Assembly (NCBI GenBank): GCA_019247495.1
Contig: JAFAOU010000130.1
Coordinates: 1-38,314, forward strand
Length of the DNA: 38,314 bases
Source: Acidobacteriota bacterium
GTDB lineage: Bacteria > Acidobacteriota > Thermoanaerobaculia > Gp7-AA8
Reading direction: 5' to 3'
In this document: positions 29,654 to 38,059 of the stretch, one piece after another
Numbering within the stretch: the stretch's first letter is position 1
Layout of the letters: each line of letters begins with the position of its first letter
Made by a program: the position numbers and the translations under genes
The notes under the pieces: model-generated
The model's database searches: none
Seen by the model: only the letters and a program-made list of their open reading frames with translations
What the model was told of the DNA's origin: nothing

Positions 29654-31291
29654 TCATTCTCTTCGCCACCGCTGCGCGATCGGCATCTGCCGTCCGCTGC
29701 CGAATGCTTTGTTCGACACGCGCAGCGTCGGCGCGGCCTGACGGCGTTTGAATTCGTTCGCGTCGACGAGTTTCAGGACGCGCAGGACCAGCTCGCGATC
29801 AAAGCCGGCAGCGACGATGGCGTCGACTTCCAGCCACTCCTCGATGTAGAGCTTGAGGATTCCGTCGAGCACCTCGTACGGCGGCAGCGAATCCTGATCG
29901 GTCTGATTCGGACGGAGCTCGGCAGACGGCGCCTTCGTGATCGACGACTCCGGAATCACCACGCGATTGCGGTTCAGCCAGCGCGCCACGCGGTACACCA
30001 TCGTCTTGTAAACATCGCCGAGGAGCGCGAGGCCGCCGGCCATGTCGCCGTAGAGCGTGCAGTAGCCGACCGCCATCTCCGATTTGTTGCCGGTGGAGAC
30101 GACCATCGCGCCGGTGCGGTTCGACCACGCCATGAGAATGTTACCGCGGATCCGCGCTTGCGCATTTTCGTTCGTCAGATCGAACGTCTCGTTGCCGAAC
30201 AGCGTGTTGAACGCAGTTTCGTATGGCTGGTAAATCGGCGCGATCGGCACGACGTGAAAGGCGATGCCGAGGTTTTCGGCGAGCGCGCGCCCATCATCGA
30301 TCGAGCCTTGCGACGAAAACTGCGACGGCATGGCGATGCCGGTCACGTGATCCGCGCCGAGCGCTTCGACGGCAATCGCGGCGGTGACGGCGGAGTCGAT
30401 GCCGCCGGAGAGGCCGATCACGACGTCCTTGAAGCCGCACTTGCGGATGTAGTCGCGCAGGCCGAGGATCAACGCCGATCCGATTTCTTCATCCTTTTCG
30501 AGCGACAGCACCGACTCGCACGGCGAGCCTTGAAGCTGCACGAGCGCGTTGTGCTCCTCAAATGCCGGCGCACAGAAAATCGTCTGCCCTTTCGCATCGA
30601 TCACGATCGACGATCCATCGAAGAGCAGCTCGTCGTTGCCGCCGACCTGGTTCACATACACGAGCGGCACGTCGTAACGCGTGGCGATGCGCGAGAAGAG
30701 TTCGTAGCGCGAGCGCCGCTTGCCGCTGTTGAACGGCGACGCCGAAATGTTGAGGATGACTTGCGCACCTTGCCGCGCCACTTCGTCGATCGGATTGCGG
30801 CAGTAGATCTTGATGCCGAAGATTTCGTCGTCGAACCAAAAGTCCTCGCAGATCGCGATGCCGGCTTTCACGCCGGCGATCTCGACGACGCCGACGCTGC
30901 GTCCCGGCTCGAAGTAGCGCATCTCATCGAAGACGTCGTAGGTCGGCAGCAGCGATTTGTGCTGCTCGAGGATCACCTTGCCGTTGCGCGCGGCGATCGC
31001 GGCGTTGTGCAGCGGCTTGCCGCACCACGAGGCGCTGCGAGTGATGCAGCCGAAGATGAGCGTGGTCTCGCCGGTCATGGCCGCGAGCTCATCGCGCGTT
31101 CGCAGCGCGGCATCGACGAAGATTTCGCGATCGAGCAGGTCGAGCGGCGGATACCCGGTCACCGCCAGCTCCGGCACCAGCACGACATCCGCCCCCGCCC
31201 CAACCCCCTCGGCATACGCCCGCCGGATCAACTCCGCATTCGCCGCCAGCGCGCCGACCGTGGGATTCAACTGAGCGATGTAGATCTTCAT
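29654..31291 (-). CDS. nadE: Glutamine-dependent NAD+ synthetase
   Basis: A 545-residue two-domain enzyme that converts nicotinic acid adenine dinucleotide to NAD+ using ammonia from glutamine. The N-terminal nitrilase-type glutaminase has the catalytic triad E41 (LVPELAVTGYPPLDLL), K112 (HKSLLPTYDVFDEMRYF) and C148 (AGIAICEDFWF). The C-terminal synthetase has the PP-loop VIGLSGGIDSAVTAA, NKSEMAVGYCTLYGDMAGG and SSITKAPSAELRPNQTDQD. Length is normal for the family. TAGAAT lies 12 bases before ATG 31291 and there is no ribosome-binding site, pointing to a short-leader transcript separate from the acetate kinase gene 50 bp upstream. Confidence 0.97.
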   Translation of the reverse strand: MKIYIAQLNPTVGALAANAELIRRAYAEGVGAGADVVLVPELAVTGYPPLDLLDREIFVDAALRTRDELAAMTGETTLIFGCITRSASWCGKPLHNAAIAARNGKVILEQHKSLLPTYDVFDEMRYFEPGRSVGVVEIAGVKAGIAICEDFWFDDEIFGIKIYCRNPIDEVARQGAQVILNISASPFNSGKRRSRYELFSRIATRYDVPLVYVNQVGGNDELLFDGSSIVIDAKGQTIFCAPAFEEHNALVQLQGSPCESVLSLEKDEEIGSALILGLRDYIRKCGFKDVVIGLSGGIDSAVTAAIAVEALGADHVTGIAMPSQFSSQGSIDDGRALAENLGIAFHVVPIAPIYQPYETAFNTLFGNETFDLTNENAQARIRGNILMAWSNRTGAMVVSTGNKSEMAVGYCTLYGDMAGGLALLGDVYKTMVYRVARWLNRNRVVIPESSITKAPSAELRPNQTDQDSLPPYEVLDGILKLYIEEWLEVDAIVAAGFDRELVLRVLKLVDANEFKRRQAAPTLRVSNKAFGSGRQMPIAQRWRRE

Positions 31292-31303
31292 GCGCCGCGG
31301 GCG

Positions 31304-31309
31304 ATTCTA
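31304..31309 (-). promoter_or_regulatory. Putative -10 element of nadE (TAGAAT)
   Basis: On the minus strand TAGAAT stands 12 bases before the nadE ATG, with no Shine-Dalgarno between. This fits the short-leader pattern seen at several other starts in the window. Confidence 0.4.
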
Positions 31310-31321
31310 TCGGAGGTCGCT

Positions 31322-31352
31322 ATCCGCAGATGGCGCAGATGTTACGCAGATA
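31322..31352. repeat. Short CGCAGAT direct-repeat unit overlapping the ackA stop codon
   Basis: CGCAGAT occurs three times within 31 bases (about 31325, 31334, 31345), read on the minus strand as ATCTGCG repeats. I recall ATCTGCG(TA)-type units as intergenic repeats in other genomes. Here the first minus-strand unit supplies the last codons and the TAA stop of acetate kinase (31342-31344). Confidence 0.5.
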
Positions 31353-32331
31353 AGACCTCGTACGTGGAGCGCGCGATCTCCAGCTCTTCATTGGTCGGAA
31401 TCACCCACACACCCACCCTCCCCGCGCTGATGCGGCGTTCGTCCGTGCGCGGCGCGCGATTCGCGGCATCGTCGAGGATCACGTCGAGGAAGCGGAGGCG
31501 TTCGCAGATTCGTTGGCGCATCGAGGCGGAGTGCTCGCCGATGCCGGCGGTGAAGGCGATCGCATCGACGCCGTCGAGCGCCGCGCAGTAGCTGGCGATG
31601 TACTTCGCGGCGCGGTACGCGAAAACGTCGAGCGCGAGTTGGGCGTTCGGATCGGACGACGCGGACAGCTCGCGCACATCGCCGGTGATTCCGGACAGGC
31701 CGAGCAAGCCGCTGCGATGATTCAGGAGATCATCGAGGTCGGTCGCGCCGTTGCGCAATAGATAGAGGATGGCGCCCGGATCGAGATCGCCGGCGCGCGT
31801 TCCCATTACCAAACCTTCCATCGGCGTGAAACCCATGCTCGTGTCGATGCTGCGTCCGCCGCGGATGGCGCAGACGCTGGCGCCGTTGCCGAGGTGCGCG
31901 ACGATCAGTTTGTCGCCGGCGTCGAGCGCGTGGAGGCGTTTGGAAACGTACGAATACGAGATGCCGTGAAAGCCGTAGCGGCGGATGCCAAGGTCCTGCG
32001 GAATCGCGTACGTCGATGCCACGGGCGGCAGCGTGCGGTGAAACGCCGTATCGAAGACCGCCACGATCGGGATGCCGGCCCGTTCGCGACGAACGTCCTC
32101 GATCGCCTTGACCGCCAGCGGATTGTGCAGCGGCGCGAGCGCGGACAGCTTGCCGATTTCGTCAAGCACGGCGTCGTCGACAATCGCCGGAGTCTCGAAT
32201 CGCGATCCACCGTGGACGACGCGAACGCCAACAGCGTCAACCTCACCCTCGGCCGCGCGTTTCTCACCGGGCATCTCGTACACCGCCGACTTCATCGATG
32301 AGCTGCCGGGATTCAGGACGAGGATTTTCAT
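31342..32331 (-). CDS. ackA: Acetate kinase, compact form
   Basis: A 329-residue acetate/propionate kinase (acetyl phosphate + ADP to acetate + ATP). The family motifs are intact: N7 in LVLNPGSSSMKSAVYEM, R37 in VGVRVVHGG, LAPLHNP, VAVFDTAFHRTLP, RYGFHGISY, IVAHLGNGASVCAI, TPMEGLVMGTRAGDLDP, and AFTAGIGEHSASMR with NEELEIAR at the end. It is about 70 residues shorter than the usual 400; most of the loss lies between the GSSS strand and VGVRVVHGG, where about 50 residues are missing. ATG 32331 overlaps the GNAT stop as ATGA, so the two are co-translated. No phosphotransacetylase gene is adjacent. Confidence 0.93.
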   Translation of the reverse strand: MKILVLNPGSSSMKSAVYEMPGEKRAAEGEVDAVGVRVVHGGSRFETPAIVDDAVLDEIGKLSALAPLHNPLAVKAIEDVRRERAGIPIVAVFDTAFHRTLPPVASTYAIPQDLGIRRYGFHGISYSYVSKRLHALDAGDKLIVAHLGNGASVCAIRGGRSIDTSMGFTPMEGLVMGTRAGDLDPGAILYLLRNGATDLDDLLNHRSGLLGLSGITGDVRELSASSDPNAQLALDVFAYRAAKYIASYCAALDGVDAIAFTAGIGEHSASMRQRICERLRFLDVILDDAANRAPRTDERRISAGRVGVWVIPTNEELEIARSTYEVLSA

Positions 32332-32768
32332 GACAATGACTTCCTGAAACATCGCACGATCGCAGTTTCCTCGAAACCGAGCGCACGATGCGCAGCCGCG
32401 CTCGAAACGTTGTCCACCTCGGTGTCCGATGCGAGCTCGGTGCATCGCTGCGAACGCCCCCACTGCTCCGCGGCGGAAATCAGCGCCGCACCGACTCCCG
32501 TTCCCCGCGCATCCGGATCGACGTACCACCCCTCCACGAACGCCACGCGATCGGTCTCACACCCTTCGGCGTACGGCCGGATCGAAAGCTCGACGAAGCC
32601 GATTGCCGCCTCGTCAAACGCGATCAACACCTCGAGCGGCTCGCGAACCTCACCGGCAAAGTAGCGCTCGATCTCGCCCGCATGTTCCCTGGCAGGTGAC
32701 GGCCACAGCGCCTCGCGCATGCGCAGCCAGGAGTCGCGGTCGTCGCGTGTGACGGGGCGGATGAACAT
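32328..32768 (-). CDS. GNAT acetyltransferase, aminoglycoside 6'-N-acetyltransferase-like
   Basis: A 146-residue GNAT enzyme. The acetyl-CoA binding motif is EGWYVDPDARGTGVGAALIS, with FVELSIRPYAEGCETDRVAF before it and CTELASDTEVDNVSSAAAHR and ALGFEE after it. The LSIRPYAEGC and CTELASDTE-N patterns are those of AAC(6')-type acetyltransferases, which modify aminoglycosides, though chromosomal relatives may have other amine substrates. It heads the operon with acetate kinase (ATGA overlap). Its ATG is only 26 bp from the start of the divergent TonB-domain gene. Confidence 0.88.
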   Translation of the reverse strand: MFIRPVTRDDRDSWLRMREALWPSPAREHAGEIERYFAGEVREPLEVLIAFDEAAIGFVELSIRPYAEGCETDRVAFVEGWYVDPDARGTGVGAALISAAEQWGRSQRCTELASDTEVDNVSSAAAHRALGFEETAIVRCFRKSLS

Positions 32769-32776
32769 CGGCGTTC

Positions 32777-32784
32777 TTTATACT
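32777..32784. promoter_or_regulatory. Overlapping divergent -10 elements
   Basis: The 8-bp core TTTATACT contains TATACT for the plus strand (32779-32784, ten bases before ATG 32795) and TATAAA for the minus strand (rc of 32777-32782, eight bases before ATG 32768). Only 26 bp separate the two start codons and there is no ribosome-binding site on either side, so both messages would be leaderless or nearly so and share one core. Confidence 0.5.
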
Positions 32785-32794
32785 CTCGGCGCCG

Positions 32795-34393
32795 ATGGCG
32801 AAACCGATCTTCTGCTTGCTGGCGCTCCTGGCTGCGACCGCAATGGCTGCCGATACGCCCGCCTCGGTCGCTCAACTCGTCAACGAAGCGAACGCAGACA
32901 GCATCGCCGCGCGCGTCGGAGCCGCACTCGCCGCGAACGACAGCGTCACGCGTGCAGCCGCCGCGCGCGTCGCGCTCGTGCGAGGGATGACCAGCGTCCT
33001 GCCGCAATTGCGCACGGCGATCACAACGGAAAGCGACGCCGGCGCCGCGCGCGAAGAGGTTCGCGCGCTCGTCGTTCTCGGCGAGGCTGCCGATGTCGAT
33101 CTCGCACGCAATGCAACGCGAAAACTTCCGCCGGCGATCGATGAGGTCATCGCCACGGCCGTGTCGAGGCGTCCCGACGCGTTCGACATCTACGCGGCCG
33201 ATCTTCGCGAGCACGGCTACGTGCCCGACGCCGCCTTCTTCACGCAGGCGCTTTGGCGTCGTCCCGCGGCCGCAGTTGCCGACGGCTCGCGCCTCCTCGG
33301 AATGCGCGACGCCGCCGGCTGGCGGGCTTTGTTGACGTCGATACGCCAATCGCACCTGGTCATGCCGCCCGGCGTTCTCGGCGCCTCCCTGAACATGCCG
33401 GTCGAAGAGATGCGCACCGCGTCCGTCTGGTACCTGGTCCGCTTGTATGTGCCCGATCCGACGCTGATCCACGAAAGCGTCCGTGCCGCGCTGAACGCAC
33501 CGGTCGAGGAAGCGAGCACGCGCGAGGCGTTCGGACGCGAACTGCTGCGGCGCATGCTCGGCGCCGAACGCAAAGACGATCCCCGCTGGCTGGAATGGCT
33601 CCAGACGGCAGAAGCCGATCCGCTGCTGGGAAATGATGAGGCGCTGTTCCTCTACTTCACCGACAAAGAGTTTCAGGTGCGTAAGAACCACTGCGGCATC
33701 GCTTCGAATGATTGCCGGCTGCCGACGATCCGGCCGACAAAGAGAACGATTCCATCCACCGCGGTCGCCGCGCCGGCCTATTTTCTTCCGAGCGTGCTGC
33801 CTCCTGGACTGGCCGGCGCCGTCATTGCCGACTCGCATTGCAGCGGTGAGTGGCTGGCTCTGGCCGGCGCCACCAGCGATATCGCCGGCCGCGTGCAACG
33901 CGTCGACATGAAACGCATTGAGATGGATAACGCGTGCGAGAAGGCGGTCACGACGCTGATGCGGCTGTCGCTGGCGACGCCACCATCGATCGATGCGCCG
34001 CTGACAAGCGCAAACATCATTCTCGTTCACGGCCGCAAACAGGCGCCATGCCTCGACGAAGACCCTTTGGGTACAGTGAGGGAGTCCGAGGTACATCAGG
34101 TCGGTGGCGACATCACCGCGCCCATCGTCAAACACCGTGTCGAGCCGCTGTTCCCGGAATCGGCGCGCCACGCGATGGCAAGCGGAACGAACGTGTTGGT
34201 GATCGTCAGTTGCGTCATTACGCGCGAAGGCTGCGTCCGATCAGTGAACCTTCTCTCGCAGTCGCCCTTCCCGGCATTGAACGGCGCAGCGCTCCAAGCC
34301 ATCTCTCAATGGACCTTCGAACCGGGCCGCCTCCACGGCGAGCCGGTGGACGTCGAATTTAATTTGACGGTGAATTTCCGGATCGGCCAATAA
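32795..34393 (+). CDS. Secreted protein with C-terminal TonB domain
   Basis: A 532-residue exported protein. The signal peptide is CLLALLAATAMAADT. The N-terminal 270 residues are alpha-helical and alanine-rich with HEAT-like spacing (VTRAAAARVALVRGMTSVLP, REEVRALVVLGEAADVDLAR). A cysteine-containing middle part follows (RKNHCGIASNDCRLP). The C-terminal TonB domain shows PIVKHRVEPLFPESARHAMA, VLVIVSCVITREGCVRSVNL and ALQAISQWTFEPGRLHGEPV. Unlike real TonB it has a signal peptide rather than a membrane anchor and proline-rich arm, so it is probably periplasmic and not an energy transducer. Its stop abuts that of the convergent DUF5916 gene. Confidence 0.8.
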   Translation: MAKPIFCLLALLAATAMAADTPASVAQLVNEANADSIAARVGAALAANDSVTRAAAARVALVRGMTSVLPQLRTAITTESDAGAAREEVRALVVLGEAADVDLARNATRKLPPAIDEVIATAVSRRPDAFDIYAADLREHGYVPDAAFFTQALWRRPAAAVADGSRLLGMRDAAGWRALLTSIRQSHLVMPPGVLGASLNMPVEEMRTASVWYLVRLYVPDPTLIHESVRAALNAPVEEASTREAFGRELLRRMLGAERKDDPRWLEWLQTAEADPLLGNDEALFLYFTDKEFQVRKNHCGIASNDCRLPTIRPTKRTIPSTAVAAPAYFLPSVLPPGLAGAVIADSHCSGEWLALAGATSDIAGRVQRVDMKRIEMDNACEKAVTTLMRLSLATPPSIDAPLTSANIILVHGRKQAPCLDEDPLGTVRESEVHQVGGDITAPIVKHRVEPLFPESARHAMASGTNVLVIVSCVITREGCVRSVNLLSQSPFPALNGAALQAISQWTFEPGRLHGEPVDVEFNLTVNFRIGQ

Positions 34394-36628
34394 TCAGAGA
34401 AGCCACGCATACCCGATTTTGAGAAACAGCGTCCTGTCGGCCCGCTTCAGATCGACGCGGTCATCGCCAAAGGAGCTGTCCGAGTAGCCGAAGTAGAAGA
34501 CGGTCTGCGGATTGATCTTGTACGAGAAGAGCAATTGCGTGAAAAGATCCTTCGACTTGCGATCGATCGAAAAACGATAGAGCGACGGATCGCGCGTCAC
34601 ATCGCTCAATTGCACAATGGCGCGCGCCAATGTGCGAATGTTGAAGTGGTACACGATCGTGGTCTGGGTCAGGTTCGCCGTGAAGAGGCGTCCGCCCGCC
34701 ACGTTAAGCCGCTGGTATGTGTGGTCGAACGCGGCGGACAAACGACGCCCGAGGTTCAGCTCCATTCCCGGCTCCGCGACGAGAACGTCGCCCTGGCGTT
34801 CATTCGAGAAATCAATCGTCTTCCCGCCTCGGACCTGTAAATAGCCGTAGAAACTCGGCGAAGGACGGCCTTCGACATAGAAGTTCCAGCGCGGGTCGTC
34901 GTAGTAAACGCCGCGGAAATACTCGCGGTTCGGCGAGTATGTGAGCTGCAGGAAGGTCTGCCGCGTACCCTGATACGTAACCTGGTAATCCTGACCGTTC
35001 TCTTTGATTTTGCCGGCACTGTCGGTAGTCCAGTCCGCGCCTGCGAAGAACTGCAGCTTCGTGTACCACTGGCCAGGTTTGCCCCAGAACGTCCGCTGGA
35101 TATAACCGCTCGGTTGTTTGGTATCGACGCGCGTGACGAAACCGGCGTCGCTGCGAAACAACGGCCCAAGATCCGAGTAGCGGATTGCCCATTGCCAATC
35201 GCGCGCTCCGTGATTCCACCGCACGCTCACAGCGTCATCCGAGAAGTTCCCCGAGGGCTGGCCGTTCCTGGCGGCGATCGCCGCCGGATATTCGGTCGCA
35301 CTGCGCAGATATTGAAACGTCACCGAGTCTGCCTGCGAAAACCGGAAAAGGCCGTCGATCCCGGACACGGCATTGGAGTAGCCATCGGCCGAGCGCCCCG
35401 TAAACAGTACGCCGATCGACGACGTCTTGCCGACGTCGCGCCGGTAGCGGGCAACGACCGCATTGACGTTCTGATCGATCGAATCGAGGCCGGAACCGTC
35501 GTAGCTCGGAAAGATCAGATTGTTGATGCGGTCTCTGGTGATGACCGCGCCGAATGCGTTCTTCTCTTCCTTCCCCGTCACCTTGATGCCGAGGTCCGGG
35601 TTCGCGACGGTACGGGTAAAGACCGCGTTGATGGGCGTGGAGAAAAAGTCCGCCCCTTCGAGAAAGAACGGCCGTTTTTCGGGGAAGAACAGCGCGAACT
35701 GCTGGTTCTCCGCGAGCTGCGCGGCGTCGGCTTCCACCTGCGAGAAGTCGGGATTCACCGCCGCGGACACAGTCACGTTCGGCGTGACTCCCCACCGCAT
35801 CGAAAGGCCGGGATCGACCTTGGCGTCGCCGGTCTTGAGCGGACCATCGGGAAAATCCGCGCGCTCCGCGGTCTGATGCGCGGTGATGGTCGGATCGAGC
35901 TCCAGATTGCGTCCCGGCCGGAGATCGCGAAATCCCGTCAGCTTGTCGAACTGGCAGATCAGACAGCTCGCCCCTCGGTCAGTCGGCATCGTGCGCAGGC
36001 GGTGTCTGTCCTCCCGCGGCCAGTCGCGCGAGGCCATGAATCCCCAGGTCTGCACGCCGGAGCCGCGCGGAAATCGCAGCTGCGTGAACGGGATTGCGAT
36101 TTCGACGACGTACCCGTCGGCGGTGATCCGCCCCTCCGACGCCCAGATCGCGTTCCACGACCAATCCTCGGAACCATCGACGTCGCTGTTGGTGGCGTCC
36201 ATCTGCACGCCGAGCGGATTGACGCGAAACTGAAACGCGCGCCGCTGATCGTTGAACGTGTCGATCATGAAGCCGACCGTGTCGTCGCTGAACGGGATGT
36301 CGCGGTCGGTCAGATGCGCGCTGATGGCGGACGGCTTCGCATCGTACGCGCGGAATCCGACGTACAGGTTCTGGCGGTCGAACGTGAGCAGCACGTCCGT
36401 CTTCGTAGGCGGTGGAAGATTGTCGCCGGGATTCCACTCGTACGCGAGCGGGATCGCCGTCGCCGTCTTCCAGGCCTCCTCGTCGAGACTTCCGTCGACG
36501 TGAATTGGTCCGCTGGCCTCATGAATCTCGAATGTCGACGCCTGCCTCTGTTTGGGCGCCGGCGTCTCCGCTGCGGCCATACCGGCAGCCAGAAGTCCAA
36601 CCACCGCGAGTCCGATCACCACACGCAT
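34394..36628 (-). CDS. DUF5916 family outer-membrane protein with CBM9-like domain
   Basis: A 744-residue exported protein. A signal peptide (VVIGLAVVGLLAAGMAAAE) is followed by a carbohydrate-binding module family 9-like domain (IHVDGSLDEEAWKTATAIPL, TFDRQNLYVGFRAYDAKPS, DTVGFMIDTFNDQRRAFQFR, VQMDATNSDVDGSEDWSWNA). DUF5916 signatures follow: VNPDFSQVEADAAQLAENQQ, FALFFPEKRPFFLEGADFF, FTRTVANPDLGIKVTG. The rest consists of amphipathic strands ending in IGYAWLL, typical of an outer-membrane beta-barrel. A surface sugar- or polymer-binding role is likely but unproven. GAGGGG precedes ATG 36628. Confidence 0.9.
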   Translation of the reverse strand: MRVVIGLAVVGLLAAGMAAAETPAPKQRQASTFEIHEASGPIHVDGSLDEEAWKTATAIPLAYEWNPGDNLPPPTKTDVLLTFDRQNLYVGFRAYDAKPSAISAHLTDRDIPFSDDTVGFMIDTFNDQRRAFQFRVNPLGVQMDATNSDVDGSEDWSWNAIWASEGRITADGYVVEIAIPFTQLRFPRGSGVQTWGFMASRDWPREDRHRLRTMPTDRGASCLICQFDKLTGFRDLRPGRNLELDPTITAHQTAERADFPDGPLKTGDAKVDPGLSMRWGVTPNVTVSAAVNPDFSQVEADAAQLAENQQFALFFPEKRPFFLEGADFFSTPINAVFTRTVANPDLGIKVTGKEEKNAFGAVITRDRINNLIFPSYDGSGLDSIDQNVNAVVARYRRDVGKTSSIGVLFTGRSADGYSNAVSGIDGLFRFSQADSVTFQYLRSATEYPAAIAARNGQPSGNFSDDAVSVRWNHGARDWQWAIRYSDLGPLFRSDAGFVTRVDTKQPSGYIQRTFWGKPGQWYTKLQFFAGADWTTDSAGKIKENGQDYQVTYQGTRQTFLQLTYSPNREYFRGVYYDDPRWNFYVEGRPSPSFYGYLQVRGGKTIDFSNERQGDVLVAEPGMELNLGRRLSAAFDHTYQRLNVAGGRLFTANLTQTTIVYHFNIRTLARAIVQLSDVTRDPSLYRFSIDRKSKDLFTQLLFSYKINPQTVFYFGYSDSSFGDDRVDLKRADRTLFLKIGYAWLL

Positions 36629-36724
36629 AACTTGCCCCTCACAATCTGATTGCTGACGGTACTTGGACGCAGCACGAACTGATTGGTTGGTTGAACGATG
36701 CGGAGCGGCGGATGTTGCAACGAG

Positions 36725-37168
36725 CTAAACGCCGCGCTGCGAGCCGGAAAACGTCGCGCCTCGGGCCGCCGGTTCGAACAAAGGAGTGCGTCCGCGTCTG
36801 GCCAGAAATGCATACACCCGATCGCCCTTCCGCAGCATCGGAATCGATCGTGGCCCGTTTACGCCGGAACAGCTGTTGACGGACGAATACGCGATCCTGA
36901 TGACGTCGCCCGCCCGAACGCCGGTCTCCGAACGAGCCGCTCGCAGAACGCGTGCTTCAACCTCGATTTCGCGGATGACCTCGAAATCGAAGAACGAGCA
37001 GCTCGACGGTTTCGCGAATCTTCGATGAACGTCCACCGAGGAAATTTGAACGTACAAAACCTCCGGCGCCTTCCTCTGCAAGTTCCTATAAACGTCAGGA
37101 GAAATATCAGCCCGAAGGGCCATCGCGAGAATCAGGAGGATCGCAATTGCTATGTAGCGTTTACGCAT
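36725..37168 (-). CDS. Secreted protein of unknown function
   Basis: A 147-residue exported protein with signal peptide RKRYIAIAILLILAMALRAD. The mature part has beta-strand patterns (EVLYVQISSVDVHR, FFDFEVIREIEVEARVLRAA, GDVIRIAYSSVNSC, PMLRKGDRVYAFLARR) and two cysteines (one in SSCSFF, one in NSCSG) that may pair. No family was recognised. It is co-directional with the membrane protein gene upstream, separated by 15 bp, suggesting an operon. The 96 bp to the DUF5916 gene contain that gene's ribosome-binding site and nothing else recognised. Confidence 0.75.
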   Translation of the reverse strand: MRKRYIAIAILLILAMALRADISPDVYRNLQRKAPEVLYVQISSVDVHRRFAKPSSCSFFDFEVIREIEVEARVLRAARSETGVRAGDVIRIAYSSVNSCSGVNGPRSIPMLRKGDRVYAFLARRGRTPLFEPAARGATFSGSQRGV

Positions 37169-37183
37169 GAACCCTCTCGCGAT

Positions 37184-38014
37184 TCAGCCCTGCACACCGC
37201 CTCCGCGGTAGTTTGCCTTGGAAGCGTACGCGAGACCCGCCGAGAGAATCATGGCCAAGGCGCCGAAACTCAGATCCAGCCGGAGGGCGAGGCCTGCCGG
37301 CCGGAGGCTGATCGCTGCAATGGTCATCAGGCCGACACTGAGCACCGCACAAATGCCGCTTACCAGTGCCGTAGCGGGATCGTTATCGCATTCTTCTGGT
37401 GCTAAGAACAATGACGCGCTAAATGCGAACAGGAGGGCAGTAAGGATTTGGCCGCTCACACGAAGCGCTGGATAGTGCGGCTGACTGAGAAGATTGTTTG
37501 CAAGGAACGCCTCCCAGGCAAGGTCGACGGCGTTCGGGCCGATTCTGAGCTCCTCGTATTGCCGCGCCCACCCTCCAAGAGTGACCAGGAACGTCTGGTT
37601 TGCCATGCTTCGGAGGTCGACGATCGCCGCTGCCACAACTGCCGCCCATACGATCAATGCCGCGAACGAAGTTCGTTCGATGCGAGCCTCACCCCGCCCT
37701 AGTACGCCCTGCAGAAGCGCATAAAGAATCCCGCCCACGAGCGCGAACTTCAGCGCGAACAGAAGATGCTCGTGCTCGACCCGGCGGCGTATCTCTTCGA
37801 CGACGACGTCGTGTTCCTTATCGAGGAATTGCCTGGCGGTGGGGTCGAGGTGATTCCAGGCTTCGACGGTCGCCCCCGGAAGGCGTTCCCGCGATTCCTT
37901 GAAGTCTCCGGCCCCCAGCACGCCCAGGACATCGACGGACAGCAGCACGACAAGGATTGTCAGAACGCCAAACGCGGTCATGCTGATAATCCGGCGAGGT
38001 GAAAGAGCCTGCAT
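37184..38014 (-). CDS. Multi-helix membrane protein of unknown function
   Basis: A 276-residue integral membrane protein with about six hydrophobic helices: MTAFGVLTILVVLLSVDVLGVLGAG at the N-terminus, one near LLFALKFALVGGILYALLQG, one near ALIVWAAVVAAAIVDL, one near ILTALLFAFSASLFLA, one near CAVLSVGLMTIAAISL, and one near LDLSFGALAMILSAGLAYAS. A charged extracytoplasmic or cytoplasmic loop after the first helix holds ATVEAWNHLDPTARQFLDKE. No family was recognised. ATG 38014 is the first start; an in-frame ATG 11 codons later would begin directly at the helix. Confidence 0.7.
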   Translation of the reverse strand: MQALSPRRIISMTAFGVLTILVVLLSVDVLGVLGAGDFKESRERLPGATVEAWNHLDPTARQFLDKEHDVVVEEIRRRVEHEHLLFALKFALVGGILYALLQGVLGRGEARIERTSFAALIVWAAVVAAAIVDLRSMANQTFLVTLGGWARQYEELRIGPNAVDLAWEAFLANNLLSQPHYPALRVSGQILTALLFAFSASLFLAPEECDNDPATALVSGICAVLSVGLMTIAAISLRPAGLALRLDLSFGALAMILSAGLAYASKANYRGGGVQG

Positions 38015-38059
38015 TCCGAAAGTATTGGTGCGCCGCTGGACGGGGTCAAGTCACCCCAA

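Noticed and set aside
29478..29669. N-terminal extension of the small lipoprotein through the palindromic repeat
   Set aside because: The added residues are the translated repeat, and the lipoprotein signal begins exactly at ATG 29477.
32332..32529. Upstream extension of the acetate kinase frame to 32529
   Set aside because: The extra residues are arginine/cysteine-rich and lie within the GNAT gene in another frame; MKILVLNPGSSS is the standard N-terminus of the family.
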